This document shows positions 6,465 to 7,627 of a DNA stretch of 7,627 bases, piece after piece. A program made the position numbers and the translations under genes. Below the pieces are notes generated by a model. That model made no database searches and was not told where the DNA came from. It saw only the letters and a program-made list of their open reading frames with translations. Position 1 is the stretch's first letter; every line of letters starts with the position of its first letter. Origin of the DNA: Streptococcaceae bacterium (GTDB lineage: Bacteria; Bacillota; Bacilli; Lactobacillales; Streptococcaceae); contig JAITWV010000266.1 of NCBI GenBank assembly GCA_031285105.1, positions 1 to 7,627 of the forward strand, read 5' to 3'.

Positions 6465-7627
6465 TTAATCTACCAAGCCAACGCGTTCAAAAATATCATC
6501 CACACGACTCAAATGATATGTGTAATCAAATGCAGCATCTAAATCTTCTTTTGTTAAAACAGACATAATTTTTTCATCTGCTTCTAGTAACGGTCTAAAT
6601 TGCACTTGATTGTCCCAACTTTCAGCCGTCTTTGGTTGCACTAAATCATAAGCTTCTTCACGAGTCATGCCTTTTTCAATCATAGTCAGCATCACGTGTT
6701 GTGAGTAGATCAATCCAAAGGTCGCATCCATATTACGTTTCATATTCTCAGGAAAAACGGTTAAATTCTTTACGATATTGGCAAAACGATGCAACATATA
6801 ATCAAGTAAAATCGTGGTGTCTGGTGTAATAATACGCTCGGCTGATGAATGCGAAATATCACGTTCATGCCACAATGAAACATTTTCAAATGCAGTAATC
6901 ATATGACCACGAATCACACGAGCTAAACCACTCATATTTTCTGAACCAATTGGGTTACGTTTGTGTGGCATTGCTGAAGAACCTTTTTGACCTTTTGCGA
7001 AAAATTCTTCTACTTCACGAGTTTCACTTTTTTGTAACCCACGAATTTCCGTTGCCATGCGTTCAATTGAAGTTGCAATTAATGCTAGAGTTGAGAAGTA
7101 TTCAGCATGTAAGTCTCTTGGTAAAACTTGGGTTGAGATTTCTTGAGGACGAATGCCTAGTTTTTCGCAGACATATTCTTCAACAAACGGTGGGATATTG
7201 GCAAATGTACCCACTGCCCCAGAGATTTTTCCAGCTTCAACGCCTTTTGCTGCTACTTCAAAACGTTCAATATTACGTTTCATTTCTGAGTACCAATGAG
7301 CTAATTTCAAACCAAATGTTGTCGGCTCAGCATGAACACCATGCGTGCGTCCCATCATGACTGTATATTTATGTTCCTTGGCTTTTTCACCAATGATGTT
7401 TGTAAAATTAACCAAACCCTCACGTAAAAGATCATTGGCTTGTTTAAATAAATAACCATAAGCTGTATCCACAACATCCGTTGAAGTTAAGCCATAATGT
7501 ACCCATTTACGCTCTTCACCTAATGTTTCACTAACGGCACGAGTAAATGCAACGACATCATGTCTTGTTTCTTGTTCGATTTCTAAAATACGTTCAACAG
7601 TAAATGAAGCATTTTTTCTGATTTTTT
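6465..7627 (-). CDS. purB: Adenylosuccinate lyase (5' end beyond the window)
   Basis: PurB acts twice in purine synthesis: it splits SAICAR to AICAR, and adenylosuccinate to AMP, each time releasing fumarate. It is a homotetramer of the fumarase/aspartase superfamily. The reading frame stays open to the right edge and gives 386 residues. By comparison with the roughly 431-residue Bacillus protein, about 46 N-terminal residues are missing. Diagnostic segments are TRHDVVAFTRAVSE (7517-7570 region), WVHYGLTSTDVVDTA, GRTHGVHAEPTTFGLKLAHW, GLQKSETREVEEFFAKGQKG and the superfamily signature GSSAMPHKRNPIGSEN (about 6938-6987), which forms the flexible catalytic loop with its serine. The general acid/base histidines sit in the TRHD, VHYG and THGVH motifs. 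A GTG at 7472 is internal (a valine of STDVVDT), not the start. No truncation or frameshift is visible. nanE follows after one base. Confidence 0.96.
   Translation of the reverse strand, partial: KIRKNASFTVERILEIEQETRHDVVAFTRAVSETLGEERKWVHYGLTSTDVVDTAYGYLFKQANDLLREGLVNFTNIIGEKAKEHKYTVMMGRTHGVHAEPTTFGLKLAHWYSEMKRNIERFEVAAKGVEAGKISGAVGTFANIPPFVEEYVCEKLGIRPQEISTQVLPRDLHAEYFSTLALIATSIERMATEIRGLQKSETREVEEFFAKGQKGSSAMPHKRNPIGSENMSGLARVIRGHMITAFENVSLWHERDISHSSAERIITPDTTILLDYMLHRFANIVKNLTVFPENMKRNMDATFGLIYSQHVMLTMIEKGMTREEAYDLVQPKTAESWDNQVQFRPLLEADEKIMSVLTKEDLDAAFDYTYHLSRVDDIFERVGLVD

Noticed and set aside
6950..7360. A 136-codon open frame on the + strand
   Set aside because: It lies wholly antisense to the strongly conserved purB coding sequence and has leucine/histidine-rich composition typical of a shadow frame.

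Overview
The window is an AT-rich stretch of chromosome from a low-GC Gram-positive bacterium. Purine-free ribosome binding sites of the GGAGG type, intrinsic terminators with long U-tracts, an LPXTG-anchored surface protein and a DUF960-like small protein all point to the Firmicutes. I infer a member of the Lactobacillales (Enterococcus/Vagococcus-like), but the sequence alone does not settle the genus.

Layout from left to right. Bases 1-48 probably hold the last codons of a gene that lies to the left, followed by a very strong, perfectly paired terminator at 49-96. Bases 97-230 are non-coding and carry a short dispersed-repeat-like motif (GTCCCAGCCTCC) and an extended -10 promoter. This promoter drives a 104-residue DUF960-like protein (231-545, + strand). 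A hairpin at 544-585 terminates this gene and also the convergent gene on the minus strand.

The minus strand from 586 to 5601 encodes one giant protein of 1671 residues. It has a signal peptide, a collagen-adhesin-type N1-N2 head, further beta-sandwich modules, three SpaA/Cna_B isopeptide-forming stalk domains, and an LPTTG sorting signal with a membrane anchor. It is a typical MSCRAMM-like cell-wall adhesin in overall plan. A middle section of about 280 residues contains all four cysteines of the mature protein and resembles nothing I can name. Its own promoter, a strong Shine-Dalgarno sequence and a set of spaced ATTGTC repeats lie in the 184-base gap upstream (5602-5785).

To the right, also on the minus strand, purB (adenylosuccinate lyase, 5' end outside the window) runs directly into nanE (N-acetylmannosamine-6-phosphate 2-epimerase). 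One base separates the stop and start codons, so the two are very probably co-transcribed and translationally coupled, and they end in a terminator at 5736-5785. Purine synthesis and amino-sugar catabolism have no obvious shared pathway, so this pairing is the main point of genomic-context interest. The adhesin is separated from them by the terminator and has its own promoter, so it is probably an independent unit. No sortase, mobile element, tRNA, rRNA or CRISPR array is visible. Apart from the adhesin's unidentified middle section, I see no sign of a novel multi-gene system here.
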